Positions 16,887-26,088 of a stretch of DNA of 64,000 nucleotides are shown piece by piece. Under the pieces are notes generated by a model, which worked only from the letters and a program-made list of their open reading frames with translations, did not search any database and had not been told where the DNA came from. The stretch is taken from positions 62,001 to 126,000 of the forward strand of contig NZ_PCPS01000004.1 in assembly GCF_002975405.1 (NCBI RefSeq), in the 5' to 3' direction. The number at the start of each line of letters is the position of its first letter. Position 1 is the first letter of the stretch. The stretch is from Arthrobacter sp. MYb229. Its GTDB lineage: Bacteria; Actinomycetota; Actinomycetes; Actinomycetales; Micrococcaceae. The position numbers and the translations under genes are program-made.

Positions 16887-18482
16887 ATGAAACAATCCAA
16901 GAAAATCGCGTTCGTTGCGGGGGTGGCCTCGTTGGCGCTCCTCGCCACGGGATGCTCATCGTCGAGCACGGCCGCAACCGGTGCCGAAGGATCAGACGCG
17001 ACCTTGACATTCATGTCGACGGAACCAAAAAGCATCACTCCGCAGAAGGAACCCGGAAGCCAGATCGGCATGGCGCTCTGCGCGAACCTGATGGAGGTCA
17101 ACTCCCAGAGCCAGAAACTGGAGCCATTGGCCGCCAAGTCCGTCACCAGCCAGGACGCCAAGGTCTGGGACATCGAGCTGCAGGACGGATGGACCTTCCA
17201 CGATGGCACGCCGGTCACCGCATACTCCTTCGCCGAGGCCTGGAACGCGACAGCCACCGGCTCCAACGCCTGGCAAGGCAACGGTACCTTCGTCTCCTTC
17301 AAGGGCTACGAAGAACTAAACCCGACCGATGGCAGCAAGGCTTCGACCGAAAAGCTCTCCGGGGTGGAGGTTGTCGACGAAACCCATCTGAGGGTCACCC
17401 TGAACGCGCCGAACGCCGACTTCCCGAAGCTGTTGAGCACCAATCCGACCTGCCCCATGCCGGAATCCGCCTTCGAAGACCTGGACGCCTACGAGCAGTC
17501 CCCGGTCTCCAACGGCCCCTACAAGTTCATCTCCTGGGACCATAACCAGCAGGTCGTCCTGGAGAAATGGGACGGCTTCAAGGGCGCCGAAGGATTCTCC
17601 GGCGGTGCGGACAAGCTGGTCGGCAAGATCTACACCGCGGTGGATGCCGCCTACACCGACATGACCGCCGGAAACCTCGACATGATCCGCAATGTGCCGG
17701 CGACCATGGTCGACAAAGCCAAGAACCAGCTGGGCGAACAGGCCCTCTACGAGGTGGAAACCGCCTCCAAGCAGCAGACGCTGCAGATCCCCGAATACGT
17801 CGAGGAACTGAAGTCCCCGGCATTGCGCCGGGCCATCTCGCTGTCCATCGACCGCGAAGCCATTGCCGCCTCGCTGCTCAAGGGCCATGCGCAAACCTCG
17901 GATTCGCTGGTGCCTCCGTCGCTGGGCTCCTATGTGTCCGGCTCCTGCGCCGACTGCGTCTTCGACCCGGAGCGGGCCAAGAAGATCCTGGCCGAGGGCG
18001 GCGGGTTTGACGGCACGCTGATCATCGAGAGCAACTCCGCCTCGGACCAGCAGCTGGTCCAAGCGCTGACCAAGCAGATCCAGGACAACCTGGGCATCAA
18101 GGTGCAGCTGAAGCCCACCCTGGGCACCGAGCTTTCCGAACGCCGCAACAGCCAGAAGCTCGATGGAGCCGTGTTCGGCCTGTGGGGCTGGTCCTACATG
18201 TCGCCGGACCAGTACCTGAGCCAGTACGAGACCGGGGGAGACGGCAACGCCGTGACCGGCTACTCGAACGACAAGGTCGACACGCTGCTGCGTGCGGCCC
18301 GCGCAGAAATGGACGAAGCCAAGGCCGCGAAGCTCTACACCGAAGCCGAGGCGATCATCGTCGAGGATCTGCCGGCGATCCCGCTGTTCATCCCCACCGA
18401 CTACGGACTGCAGTCGCAGTGCGCGCAGCTGAACGACGTCCAGGGAGACCTGCAGTACTACCGCGCCGGCTACGGCTGCTAG
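16887..18482 (+). CDS. ABC transporter substrate-binding lipoprotein, family 5 (Dpp/Opp type)
   Basis: This 531-residue extracellular solute-binding protein begins with a lipoprotein signal (lipobox LLATGC, Cys22-23) followed by a Ser/Ala-rich linker. The family 5 core is evident: LEPLAAKSVTSQDAKVWDIELQDGWTFHDGTPVTAYSFAEAWN, later YVEELKSPALRRAISLSIDRE and the C-terminal DLPAIPLFIPTDYGLQ. Members bind di- or oligopeptides, nickel, opines or oligosaccharides. AGGGAGG precedes the ATG. It is the first gene of a dppABCDF-like operon; the ROK regulator and the downstream oxidoreductase favour a carbohydrate or conjugated-sugar ligand, which is inference. Confidence 0.92.
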   Translation: MKQSKKIAFVAGVASLALLATGCSSSSTAATGAEGSDATLTFMSTEPKSITPQKEPGSQIGMALCANLMEVNSQSQKLEPLAAKSVTSQDAKVWDIELQDGWTFHDGTPVTAYSFAEAWNATATGSNAWQGNGTFVSFKGYEELNPTDGSKASTEKLSGVEVVDETHLRVTLNAPNADFPKLLSTNPTCPMPESAFEDLDAYEQSPVSNGPYKFISWDHNQQVVLEKWDGFKGAEGFSGGADKLVGKIYTAVDAAYTDMTAGNLDMIRNVPATMVDKAKNQLGEQALYEVETASKQQTLQIPEYVEELKSPALRRAISLSIDREAIAASLLKGHAQTSDSLVPPSLGSYVSGSCADCVFDPERAKKILAEGGGFDGTLIIESNSASDQQLVQALTKQIQDNLGIKVQLKPTLGTELSERRNSQKLDGAVFGLWGWSYMSPDQYLSQYETGGDGNAVTGYSNDKVDTLLRAARAEMDEAKAAKLYTEAEAIIVEDLPAIPLFIPTDYGLQSQCAQLNDVQGDLQYYRAGYGC

Positions 18483-18496
18483 CAACGGTTCCGTTT

Positions 18497-18537
18497 GGCT
18501 GGTGCGGCCGCACGAAGATCTTGCGGCCGCGCCAGCC
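18497..18537 (+). other. intercistronic GC-rich stem-loop
   Basis: Arms GGCTGGTGCGGCCGCA (18497-18512) and 18522-18537 pair over 15 of 16 positions around a 9-base loop. No T-run follows. It stands between the binding-protein and permease genes and may protect the upstream mRNA from 3' exonucleases or attenuate read-through. Confidence 0.65.
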
Positions 18538-18561
18538 ACCTATTGTGATGAGGGAGTACCC

Positions 18562-19485
18562 ATGCTGGGCTATACCGTTCGGCGTATCGGGCAGATGATC
18601 CCGGTGCTGCTCGGCGCCACATTCATCATCTACGCGTTGACCTTCCTGATGCCCGGTGACCCGATTTCGGCATTGACCGGGGAGCGTCCCTTGCCGGAAG
18701 CCACCGTGGCGCAGATCCGCCAGGCCTACCATCTGGATGATCCGTTTTTCGTCCAGTACGGAAACTACATCCTCGGCGTCTTCCGCGGCGATTTCGGCAT
18801 CGACTTCTTCGGCCGCCCGGTGCTGGGCCTGATCCTGGAACGCCTGCCAACCACGCTGGCCCTCGCCCTGACCGCATGGGTGCTCAAGCTTTTCATCGGC
18901 CTGCTCATCGGGGTCTACGGCGGGTTGCGTGCCGGGAAAACCGGGGACCACTTCGCACTGGTCTTCACGGTCCTGTTCATGGGGGTGCCGGGGTTCGTCA
19001 TCGCGCTGGGTGCCCAAACCTACTTCGGCGTGCACCTGGGCTGGGTCGATCCGGCCGGCATCCGCGCCGGATGGCCGATGGCCTTCATCCTGCCTGCCTT
19101 GGTGATGGCGCTGGAGGCCGCCGCCGGCCTGGCCAGGCTGACCCGCACCTCGCTGGTGGACGTTCTGCGCGCCGAGTACCTGCGTACCGCGAAGGCCAAG
19201 GGCCTTACTCCGCGGCGCATCATCTGGGGCCACGCGCTGCGCAACGCCATGATCCCGGTGGTCACCTACCTGGGCCTGAGCCTGGCCGGGATGCTCGGCG
19301 GGGCAGTGATCATCGAGGCCATCTTCAATCTGCCGGGCATCGGCGGGCTGATGGTCTCCTCCATCAACAACAAGGAAGGCACCGTGGTGGTGGGCATCGC
19401 CACCCTGCTGGTGCTGGTCTACCTGGTCTTCAACCTCCTGGTTGACCTGACCTACGGCCTAATCGATCCACGGGTGAGAATATGA
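18562..19485 (+). CDS. ABC transporter permease (DppB type)
   Basis: This 307-residue inner-membrane permease has about six helices. The N-terminal MLGYTVRRIGQMIPVLLGATFIIY and the EAA loop region LRAEYLRTAKAKGLTPRRIIWGHALRNAMIPV are classical for DppB/OppB. The start is the ATG at 18562, preceded by AGGGAG; the open frame extends upstream into the stem-loop without support. The stop overlaps the next start (ATGA), indicating coupling. It forms the translocation pore with the following permease. Confidence 0.93.
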   Translation: MLGYTVRRIGQMIPVLLGATFIIYALTFLMPGDPISALTGERPLPEATVAQIRQAYHLDDPFFVQYGNYILGVFRGDFGIDFFGRPVLGLILERLPTTLALALTAWVLKLFIGLLIGVYGGLRAGKTGDHFALVFTVLFMGVPGFVIALGAQTYFGVHLGWVDPAGIRAGWPMAFILPALVMALEAAAGLARLTRTSLVDVLRAEYLRTAKAKGLTPRRIIWGHALRNAMIPVVTYLGLSLAGMLGGAVIIEAIFNLPGIGGLMVSSINNKEGTVVVGIATLLVLVYLVFNLLVDLTYGLIDPRVRI

Positions 19486-20390
19486 GCGCGACAAGCACAA
19501 CAATCGGCCCCGGCGACGGCGCCCAGGCGGTGGACCGGGCCCCGGCTCCGAGCCGCGGCGCCCACCGGCGCTGGTGGCTGCGCCCCCGGCTGGCCATCTC
19601 CGGCACGATCGTGCTGCTGATGATCATCATGGCGGCCTTTCCGCAGCTGTTCACCGGATTCGGCGCCGGACCGACCGAGAACTGCGACATCATGCTCTCC
19701 AACCAGGCCCCGAGCGCCGCGCATCTCTTCGGCATCGACATCCAGGGCTGCGACTACTACACGAACGTGATCTACGGGGCCAGGGCCTCCATCCTGGTGG
19801 GCATCGTGGTCTCGGCCATCGCCTTCGCCATTGCCGCCCTGGTGGGCGCGATCGCCGGCTACTTCGGAGGCTGGGTGGACGCGGTCATTTCCCGCATCTG
19901 CGATATGGCCTTCGGCCTGCCGTTCATCCTGGCGGCGATCGTGGTGCTGCAGCTGTTCGGCCAGCGCAATATCTGGACCGTGATCTTCGCGCTGGCACTG
20001 TTCAGCTGGCCCGGCGGGGTGCGCTTCATGCGCTCCTCGGTGCTCGAGATCCGGCACCGCGAATATGTGCAGGCCGCCCGGCTGCTCGGCGCCGGCAACC
20101 GGCGCATTATCGCCAAGCACATCGTGCCCAACGCCGTCACCCCGCTGCTGGTGCTGCAGACCCTCGGGGTGGGCGGCATGATCTCCGCGGAAGCCGGGCT
20201 GACCTTCATCGGCATCGGGCTGACCCCGCCGGCGGTCTCCTGGGGATTGCAGCTGGCGGCCGCCCGCGACTACATCGACGCCGCACCGCACCTGCTGCTC
20301 TTCCCCGCGATCTTCCTGACCATAACGGTGCTCGGCTTCGTGCTCTTCGGCGAAGCGCTGCGCGACGAATTCGACCCGAAAGGAAAGTAA
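19482..20390 (+). CDS. ABC transporter permease (DppC type)
   Basis: This 302-residue permease pairs with the preceding DppB-like subunit. A charged and proline-rich N-terminus (about 1-30) precedes the first helix (LAISGTIVLLMIIMAAFP). The conserved loop is RHREYVQAARLLGAGNRRIIAKHIVPNAVTP, and the C-terminus FVLFGEALRDEFDPK is typical. It overlaps the previous gene by four bases and the next by one base. Confidence 0.93.
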   Translation: MSATSTTIGPGDGAQAVDRAPAPSRGAHRRWWLRPRLAISGTIVLLMIIMAAFPQLFTGFGAGPTENCDIMLSNQAPSAAHLFGIDIQGCDYYTNVIYGARASILVGIVVSAIAFAIAALVGAIAGYFGGWVDAVISRICDMAFGLPFILAAIVVLQLFGQRNIWTVIFALALFSWPGGVRFMRSSVLEIRHREYVQAARLLGAGNRRIIAKHIVPNAVTPLLVLQTLGVGGMISAEAGLTFIGIGLTPPAVSWGLQLAAARDYIDAAPHLLLFPAIFLTITVLGFVLFGEALRDEFDPKGK

Positions 20391-21406
20391 TGAGGCAACC
20401 GCACCACGCCCCGCGGCCGCTGCTGGAAATCCGCGACCTGCGCGTCCAGTTCGCCACGCCCCAGGGCACCGCGACCGCCATCAACGGCGTCGACCTGCAG
20501 CTTGCCGCCGGCCAGTGCCTGGGCATCCTGGGCGAGTCGGGATCCGGCAAGTCGGTGACCGCCCGGACCATCATGGGGTTGCTCGACACCCCTCCGGCCA
20601 GGGTCGCCGGCGGCGAAATCCTGCTCAACGGCGAAGACCTGCTGTCCATCGGCGCCAAACGCCGCCGGCAGCTGACCGGCCCGTGCATGTCCATGGTGTT
20701 CCAGGACGCGCTCAGCGCCCTGAACCCGGTGCATCCGGTGGGCCGGCAGATCGGCGAGCTGTTCCGGGTGCACCGCGGCTACAGCCGCAAGGCCGCGAAG
20801 GCCGCGGCCATCGAGATGATGGACCGGGTGCGCATCCCGGCCGCGGCCAGCCGGGTGAACGACTACCCGCACCAATTCTCCGGCGGCATGCGCCAGCGCA
20901 TTGTCATTGCCATGGCGCTGGCCTTGGGACCCGAACTGCTGATCGCCGACGAACCGACCACCGCCCTGGATGTGACCGTGCAGGCCCAGATTCTGGAGCT
21001 GCTCAAGGAGCAGCAGGCGGAGAACAATATGGGCCTGATCCTGATCACCCACGATATTTCGGTGGTGCGCGAGGTCACCGACCAGGTAGCGGTCATGTAT
21101 GCCGGACGGATCATCGAGCAGGGGCCGACCGCCCAGGTGCTTTCCGCGCCGCGCCACCCCTATACCCGGGGGCTCGCCGAATCCGTGGCCAGTGAAGCGC
21201 TCAAGGGGCACCGGCTTCCGGCGATTCCCGGCAGCCCGCCGGACCTGTTGAACATTCCCGTGGGCTGCTCGTTCGCCAACCGGTGTTTCCTGGCCGACGA
21301 AGCCTGCACCGCCGCCGTGCCCGCGCTGGAGGCCATCTCGGCCGGACGCCAATCGGCCTGTTTCCATTCCCAGGAGGTACCGAGTCATGCCGCATACAGC
21401 CACTGA
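20390..21406 (+). CDS. ABC transporter ATP-binding protein (DppD type)
   Basis: This 338-residue cytoplasmic ATPase energises the transporter. Motifs are Walker A GESGSGKS, signature FSGGMRQR, Walker [14 protein letters not shown], and the C-terminal oligopeptide-transporter extension with the cysteine cluster ([15 protein letters not shown]) that can bind an Fe-S cluster or metal in this family. The start is the ATG at 20390, overlapping the dppC stop (TAATG). The open frame continues upstream for about 800 bases antisense-like to dppC, but that part is not real. Confidence 0.93.
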   Translation: MRQPHHAPRPLLEIRDLRVQFATPQGTATAINGVDLQLAAGQCLGILGESGSGKSVTARTIMGLLDTPPARVAGGEILLNGEDLLSIGAKRRRQLTGPCMSMVFQDALSALNPVHPVGRQIGELFRVHRGYSRKAAKAAAIEMMDRVRIPAAASRVNDYPHQFSGGMRQRIVIAMALALGPELLIADEPTTALDVTVQAQILELLKEQQAENNMGLILITHDISVVREVTDQVAVMYAGRIIEQGPTAQVLSAPRHPYTRGLAESVASEALKGHRLPAIPGSPPDLLNIPVGCSFANRCFLADEACTAAVPALEAISAGRQSACFHSQEVPSHAAYSH

Positions 21407-22424
21407 GCCGCGGACCGGCAAGACAGCATCCGGACCGATTATGGAACTGCGCGATATCAGGATGCACTATCCGGTAGCCCGGCCGCTGCCCTTCGGAGCG
21501 AAGAAGGTGCTCAAGGCGCTGGACGGGGTGGACCTGCAGGTGCCCGCCGGGCAGACGCTGGGGATCATCGGTGAGAGCGGCTGCGGGAAGTCCACACTTG
21601 CCCGCATCCTCTCCGGGCTGGAAAAGCCCAGCGAAGGCCAGGTGCTCTTTGACGGGGTGGACATCAACGAGCTGCAGCGTGCCGAGCGTGCCCTGATGCG
21701 CCGGAACATCCAGCTCATCTTCCAGGATCCCTACGCTTCGCTCGATCCGCGGATGACCATCGAGCAGATCCTGCTTGAACCCTTCGAAATCCATCCCGAT
21801 CTGGTGCCCCGTGCCCGGCGGCGGGCGAAGATCGCGGAGCTGATGGAATTGGTGGGGCTGAACCCGGATCATTTGAGCCGCTATCCGCATAACTTCTCCG
21901 GCGGCCAGCAGCAGCGCATCGGCATTGCCCGCGGCATTGCGCTGAATCCCCGGGTGCTGATCTGCGATGAGGCGGTCTCGGCCCTGGATGTGTCGGTGCG
22001 CGCCCAGGTGGTCAACCTGCTTCAGGATCTGCAGCAGGAACTCGGGTTGACCTTCGTGTTCATCGCCCACGACCTGCAGATTGTCCGGCATATCTCGGAC
22101 AGCGTCGCGACGATGTATCTGGGCAAGGTGGTCGAATCCGGAAGCTACGACAGGGTCTATGAGCACAGCGCCCACCCCTACACCCAGGCGCTGCTCTCTG
22201 CGGCGCCCGAACTCCGGCAGGGTTCGAGCACACCGCGTGAATTGATCCTGCTGCAGGGGGATCCGCCCTCGCCCATCGACCCGCCGACGGGGTGCCGATT
22301 CCATACCCGCTGTCCCATCGCGCAACCCAGCTGCGCCGCCTCCGAGCCGCGGCTGGACCCGCTGCAGGGTGATCATGCGGCCCGCTGTTTCTTCCCCGGC
22401 CCGCTGAACCTCGGCTCAGGCTAG
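21387..22424 (+). CDS. ABC transporter ATP-binding protein (DppF type)
   Basis: This 345-residue second ATPase of the heterodimer has Walker A GESGCGKS, signature FSGGQQQR, Walker B VLICDEAVSALDV and the C-terminal GCRFHTRCPIAQPSCAASEP cysteine cluster. AGGAGG precedes the ATG. The gene overlaps the preceding ATPase gene by 20 bases. About 70 bases separate it from the Gfo/Idh gene without a terminator, so the operon probably continues. Confidence 0.93.
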   Translation: MPHTATEPRTGKTASGPIMELRDIRMHYPVARPLPFGAKKVLKALDGVDLQVPAGQTLGIIGESGCGKSTLARILSGLEKPSEGQVLFDGVDINELQRAERALMRRNIQLIFQDPYASLDPRMTIEQILLEPFEIHPDLVPRARRRAKIAELMELVGLNPDHLSRYPHNFSGGQQQRIGIARGIALNPRVLICDEAVSALDVSVRAQVVNLLQDLQQELGLTFVFIAHDLQIVRHISDSVATMYLGKVVESGSYDRVYEHSAHPYTQALLSAAPELRQGSSTPRELILLQGDPPSPIDPPTGCRFHTRCPIAQPSCAASEPRLDPLQGDHAARCFFPGPLNLGSG

Positions 22425-22495
22425 CCGCGCCGGCTTCATCCGGTCATCAAATATTTGCTGCGCGCCGCAAGGGCGCCAATCAAAAGGAGAACTAC

Positions 22496-23677
22496 ATGGA
22501 CCTCAAGGTCGGAATCGTCGGCTTCGGACTGCGGGCTTCGCTGCACCGCTACCTGCAACGTCCGGGGGAAGGCAGCGTGGTCCGGATCGTCTGCGATACC
22601 AGCGAGCGCGGCCGCGAGGATGCCCGGGCGGCCTTGCCCGAGGCGGAAGTCACCGCGGACCTGCAGGTATTGCTGGACGCCGGCCTCGACGCGGTCCTGG
22701 TCCTCACCCCGGATTTCACGCACCGCGACGTAGTGCTCCGCACGCTGGAAGCGGGTATCCCCACCTTTGTCGAAAAGCCCCTGGACATCACCCTGGAGCG
22801 CGCCGACGAGATCCTGGCCGCCGCCCAGCGCACCGGCACCAGATTGTACGTCGGGCACAATATGCGCCATATGCCGGTGATCTGGCAGATGAAGCAGCTG
22901 ATCGAACAGGGTGCCATCGGCGAGGTGAAGGCCGTGTGGTGCCGGCACTTCGTGGGCAACGGCGGAGATTACTATTTCAAGGACTGGCACGCCGAACGCC
23001 AATACAGCAATACCTTGCTCTTGCAGAAAGGGGCCCACGATATCGATGTCATCCACTGGCTGGCCAACGGCTACAGCACCCAGGTCTCCGGCGTCGGATC
23101 GCTGGCGGTCTACGGTCAGGTGGAGGACCGGCGGAACAATGCGGACCTGCGCCTGCGCGACTGGTTCTCCCTGGAGAACTGGCCGCCGTCCGCGCAGCGC
23201 GGCCTGAACCCGAAGCTTGATGTGGAGGATCTGTCGATGGTTCAGATGAAGCTGGATAACGGGGTGCTGGCCTCCTATCAGCAGTGCCATTTCACCCCCG
23301 ACTACTGGCGCAATTACACGGTCATCGGCAGCGCCGGAAGGTTGGAGAACTTCGGTGACGGCCCCGGGGACTTCATCCACGTGTGGAACACCCGCACCAC
23401 GCATGGTTTCGCCGAACCGGATCTGAAGGTTGAGATCAAGGGTGATGATGCGGGCCACGGCGGCGCCGACCCGAATCTGATCGCCGAATTCCTGCGTTTC
23501 GCCCGTGATGGGGGAGCGACCGAAACCTCGCCGCTGGCTGCCCGGGCTGCCGTCGCCGTGGGTGATTTGGGTGCCCGTTCGCTGCGCTCGTCGGGGCAGA
23601 CGCTGCAGATTCCCGGTCTGGAGGAAGGCCTGGTCAGCTACTTCGAAGCGGACCAGCAGGCGCAGCACGTCAACTAG
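22496..23677 (+). CDS. Gfo/Idh/MocA family NAD(P)-dependent oxidoreductase
   Basis: This 393-residue protein has an N-terminal Rossmann fold (VGIVGFGLRASLHRYLQ) with the family signature TFVEKPLDITLERADE (about 92-107) and a C-terminal alpha/beta substrate domain containing KGAHDIDVIHWLANG. The Lys of EKP and the His of GAHDIDVIHW are the usual catalytic residues. Relatives oxidise sugars, inositols, sugar acids or anhydrosugars. AAAAGGAG precedes the ATG. Its position right after the ABC operon suggests it acts on the imported compound. The exact substrate cannot be deduced. Confidence 0.9.
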   Translation: MDLKVGIVGFGLRASLHRYLQRPGEGSVVRIVCDTSERGREDARAALPEAEVTADLQVLLDAGLDAVLVLTPDFTHRDVVLRTLEAGIPTFVEKPLDITLERADEILAAAQRTGTRLYVGHNMRHMPVIWQMKQLIEQGAIGEVKAVWCRHFVGNGGDYYFKDWHAERQYSNTLLLQKGAHDIDVIHWLANGYSTQVSGVGSLAVYGQVEDRRNNADLRLRDWFSLENWPPSAQRGLNPKLDVEDLSMVQMKLDNGVLASYQQCHFTPDYWRNYTVIGSAGRLENFGDGPGDFIHVWNTRTTHGFAEPDLKVEIKGDDAGHGGADPNLIAEFLRFARDGGATETSPLAARAAVAVGDLGARSLRSSGQTLQIPGLEEGLVSYFEADQQAQHVN

Positions 23678-23993
23678 GGAGCCGTCATTTGGCCAGATGG
23701 CTTCCGAACGCTCGGCGGAACCTCGGCCGGGTGGGATTCGATGGGCGATCCGTCTGGTCCCGGCGCGCAAGAGTGTGCCACTTGGCGCAATGGTGCAGCT
23801 GGAGCCGGAGGAGAATCCCGCATTGGCGGTGCAGCCGCGCCTTGCTGCCCAGGCGCCTGCCTTGGGCCGGTCCAATGGGCCGAAGGCATTCGCGCGCGCC
23901 TCGCTCTGGCCTCTGGTTCCGCCGCACCGCGTAGGATAACGTGTTTTCCACGTACCCCTTTTCGTTGGTGAATAGGCCCTGAAGGAGAAGCAG
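23678..23993. other. 316-bp interval with a small palindrome near its end
   Basis: No credible gene is visible. The stretch is GC-rich and open in several frames without recognisable domains. Near its right end ACGTG-TTTTC-CACGT (about 23940-23954) is a perfect palindromic element about 40 bases before the next gene and could be an operator. Confidence 0.35.
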
Positions 23994-24638
23994 ATGTCCA
24001 AGAAGACCTCGCCGGAACCGATCCGCGATCAAGCGCACGATCACTTGCTGACACCGCAGAACTGCGTCTTGGCGCTGATCGATTACCAGCCCGAGCAGTA
24101 CGGCACCGTCACCTCGGCCACCCGTGAGCGGATCGACTTGAACGTCGTGGCGCTGTGCCGCCTGGCCATGAAATACGAGATTCCGGTGGTGCTCTCCACG
24201 GTCGGCGTGGACATGGGCGTGAACGAGGGCACCGCGCAGCACATCAAGGACGAGCTGCCCGGAGTGCCGGAGATTGACCGCAGCGGTGTCAATGCGTGGG
24301 AGGACGCCGAATTTCGTGGGGCCATCGAGGGCAGCGGCCGCCGCAAGGTGGTGATGGCCGGGCTGTGGACCGAAGTCTGCCTGACCTTCCCGACCTTGGA
24401 CATGCTGGCCGAAGGATACGAGGTCTACCCGGTAGCCGATGCCGTGGGAGGAATTTCGCAGGTGGCCCACGATCGGGCCTTCGACCGGATGATCTCCGCC
24501 GGCGCGCAGCCGGTGACCGCGATTTCTTTCGGCGGGGAGCTGATGCGTAATTGGGCACGCGGTGACTCGGATAAATTGCGCGAGAACATGCGCTGGTACT
24601 TCCCGCTGAAGCACGAGCTTGACGCTGCCGGGAAGTAG
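23994..24638 (+). CDS. isochorismatase-like cysteine hydrolase (YcaC type)
   Basis: This 214-residue protein belongs to the isochorismatase-like hydrolases. The catalytic Asp lies in ALIDYQPEQY and the nucleophilic Cys in AGLWTEVCLTFPTLDML, and DRSGVNAWEDAEF is characteristic of the YcaC subgroup. Members cleave amides, ureas or nicotinamide-like substrates. AAGGAG precedes the ATG. It lies 316 bases after the Gfo/Idh gene in the same direction; whether it belongs to that pathway is uncertain. Confidence 0.88.
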   Translation: MSKKTSPEPIRDQAHDHLLTPQNCVLALIDYQPEQYGTVTSATRERIDLNVVALCRLAMKYEIPVVLSTVGVDMGVNEGTAQHIKDELPGVPEIDRSGVNAWEDAEFRGAIEGSGRRKVVMAGLWTEVCLTFPTLDMLAEGYEVYPVADAVGGISQVAHDRAFDRMISAGAQPVTAISFGGELMRNWARGDSDKLRENMRWYFPLKHELDAAGK

Positions 24639-24736
24639 CAAAGAAGCGGTGGTCGATGGCGGTTGCTTGCGTATTTCAGTGTTCGGTCCAATATTCTATT
24701 GCTGTTCGCAAGTTGCCGTTCGAAAAGGCTGTATCG

Positions 24737-26011
24737 ATGACCGTAAGCACGGGAGATAATTTCTACCAGCATGGCCTGCGGCGCATGCGCGGCCGGGATC
24801 CGCAGGAGAAAAACAGGTCCGCCAGCACCCTGGAGTTATTCTTCGACCTGACCTTCGTCACCGCCTTCGGCGTGGCCGGTAGCGAGCTGGCCCACGGCAT
24901 CGAGGTAGGCCATTATCTGCCGGCCATCGTTTCCTTTGTCATCGCCTGCTTGGCGATCGTCTGGGCCTGGGCCAACTATGCCTGGTTGGCCTCGGCCTTC
25001 GACAATGACGATTGGCTGTTCAGGAGCCTGACGCTGGTGCAGATGGCGGGCGTCATCGTGCTGGCGGTCGGCATCCCGATGATGTTCCAATCCATAGATC
25101 ATGGGGCGGTGCTGGATGCCAATGTGATGGTAGTCGGCTACATAGTCATGCGCATCGCGCTGATCGGGCAATGGCTGCGAGTCGCCCGGCAGGACCCGCG
25201 GCACCGAGTGGTGGCCCGCGGAAACGCTATCGGCGTGGGCATCGCGCAGATCGGCTGGACCTCGTTCCTTTTCCTTCCGCTGTCGCTGGTTCCGGCCTTG
25301 GTCTGCCTGGCAATTTTCTGGGTCATCGATTTCAGTGCGCCATTGATTGCCGAGAAGGTGGCCCGCCGGCGCGGCGAATCAGGCATTCCCTGGCATGCCC
25401 ACCACATTGCCGAACGCTATGGCTTGATGGCCATCATCGCTCTCGGCGAATGCATCGTGGGAACGCTGGCGGCGGCCCGCGCGATCTCGGCGGGCTCGAA
25501 TTGGAGCTTTGAGAGCGTGGTGGTGGTCTCGGTAGGCGTGCTGATCTCTTTCAGCCTGTGGTGGGCATACTTTCAGCTGCCCTCCGGGCCGGTCCTGCAT
25601 CAGCGGCGAGACAAGGCTTCCGCGTGGATTTACGGTCATATTGCCCTGTTCACCTGCATCGCCGCGATTGGTGCCGGGCTGCATACGGTCGGCTACGCCT
25701 ATGACCCGCAGGCCGCCACGGATCCGGTCGTGGTGATCCTCGCCTTGGCGATTCCGGTATTCATCTTCATGCTGATCATCGCCTCGTTGCTGACCTGGTT
25801 GCTGGACGCTGCGATGTTTACCCTGGCGCATCTACCGACGTTTCTGATGCCGCTGGCTGCGGTCCTGCTGAGCCAATGGGGCCTTCCGGCCTGGGCTTGC
25901 CTGCTGGTGCTGCTGTGCTCGCCGCTCACCGTGATTGTCGTGTATGAACTAGGTTATTGGCGAAAGCTGGCGGTGACCCTCGACCGTGCGCTGCAGCAAC
26001 CTGCGCGGTAG
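24737..26011 (+). CDS. low temperature requirement protein A (LtrA) family membrane protein
   Basis: This 424-residue integral membrane protein has about 12 predicted helices. The LtrA signature is STLELFFDLTFVTAFGVAGSELAHG, followed by AIVWAWANYAWLASAFDNDDW and HHIAERYGLMAIIALGECIVG. The family was named for a Listeria cold-growth mutant, but its molecular role is unknown. The start is set at the ATG at 24737 (MTVSTGDNFYQHG), with AAAGG nine bases upstream; the frame is open 27 codons further but without homology-like sequence. Confidence 0.88.
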   Translation: MTVSTGDNFYQHGLRRMRGRDPQEKNRSASTLELFFDLTFVTAFGVAGSELAHGIEVGHYLPAIVSFVIACLAIVWAWANYAWLASAFDNDDWLFRSLTLVQMAGVIVLAVGIPMMFQSIDHGAVLDANVMVVGYIVMRIALIGQWLRVARQDPRHRVVARGNAIGVGIAQIGWTSFLFLPLSLVPALVCLAIFWVIDFSAPLIAEKVARRRGESGIPWHAHHIAERYGLMAIIALGECIVGTLAAARAISAGSNWSFESVVVVSVGVLISFSLWWAYFQLPSGPVLHQRRDKASAWIYGHIALFTCIAAIGAGLHTVGYAYDPQAATDPVVVILALAIPVFIFMLIIASLLTWLLDAAMFTLAHLPTFLMPLAAVLLSQWGLPAWACLLVLLCSPLTVIVVYELGYWRKLAVTLDRALQQPAR

Positions 26012-26088
26012 TTGAGCACTTTCGGAAACACGGTGACGCACGCCGCCAGCGGCGTCGGCTGCGTAATCCCGGCCAGAGACCCGGGACG

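Noticed and set aside
22436-24001. Long minus-strand frame (521 codons) opposite the Gfo/Idh gene
   Set aside because: Same codon-bias artefact; the plus-strand gene has intact family motifs and a ribosome site.
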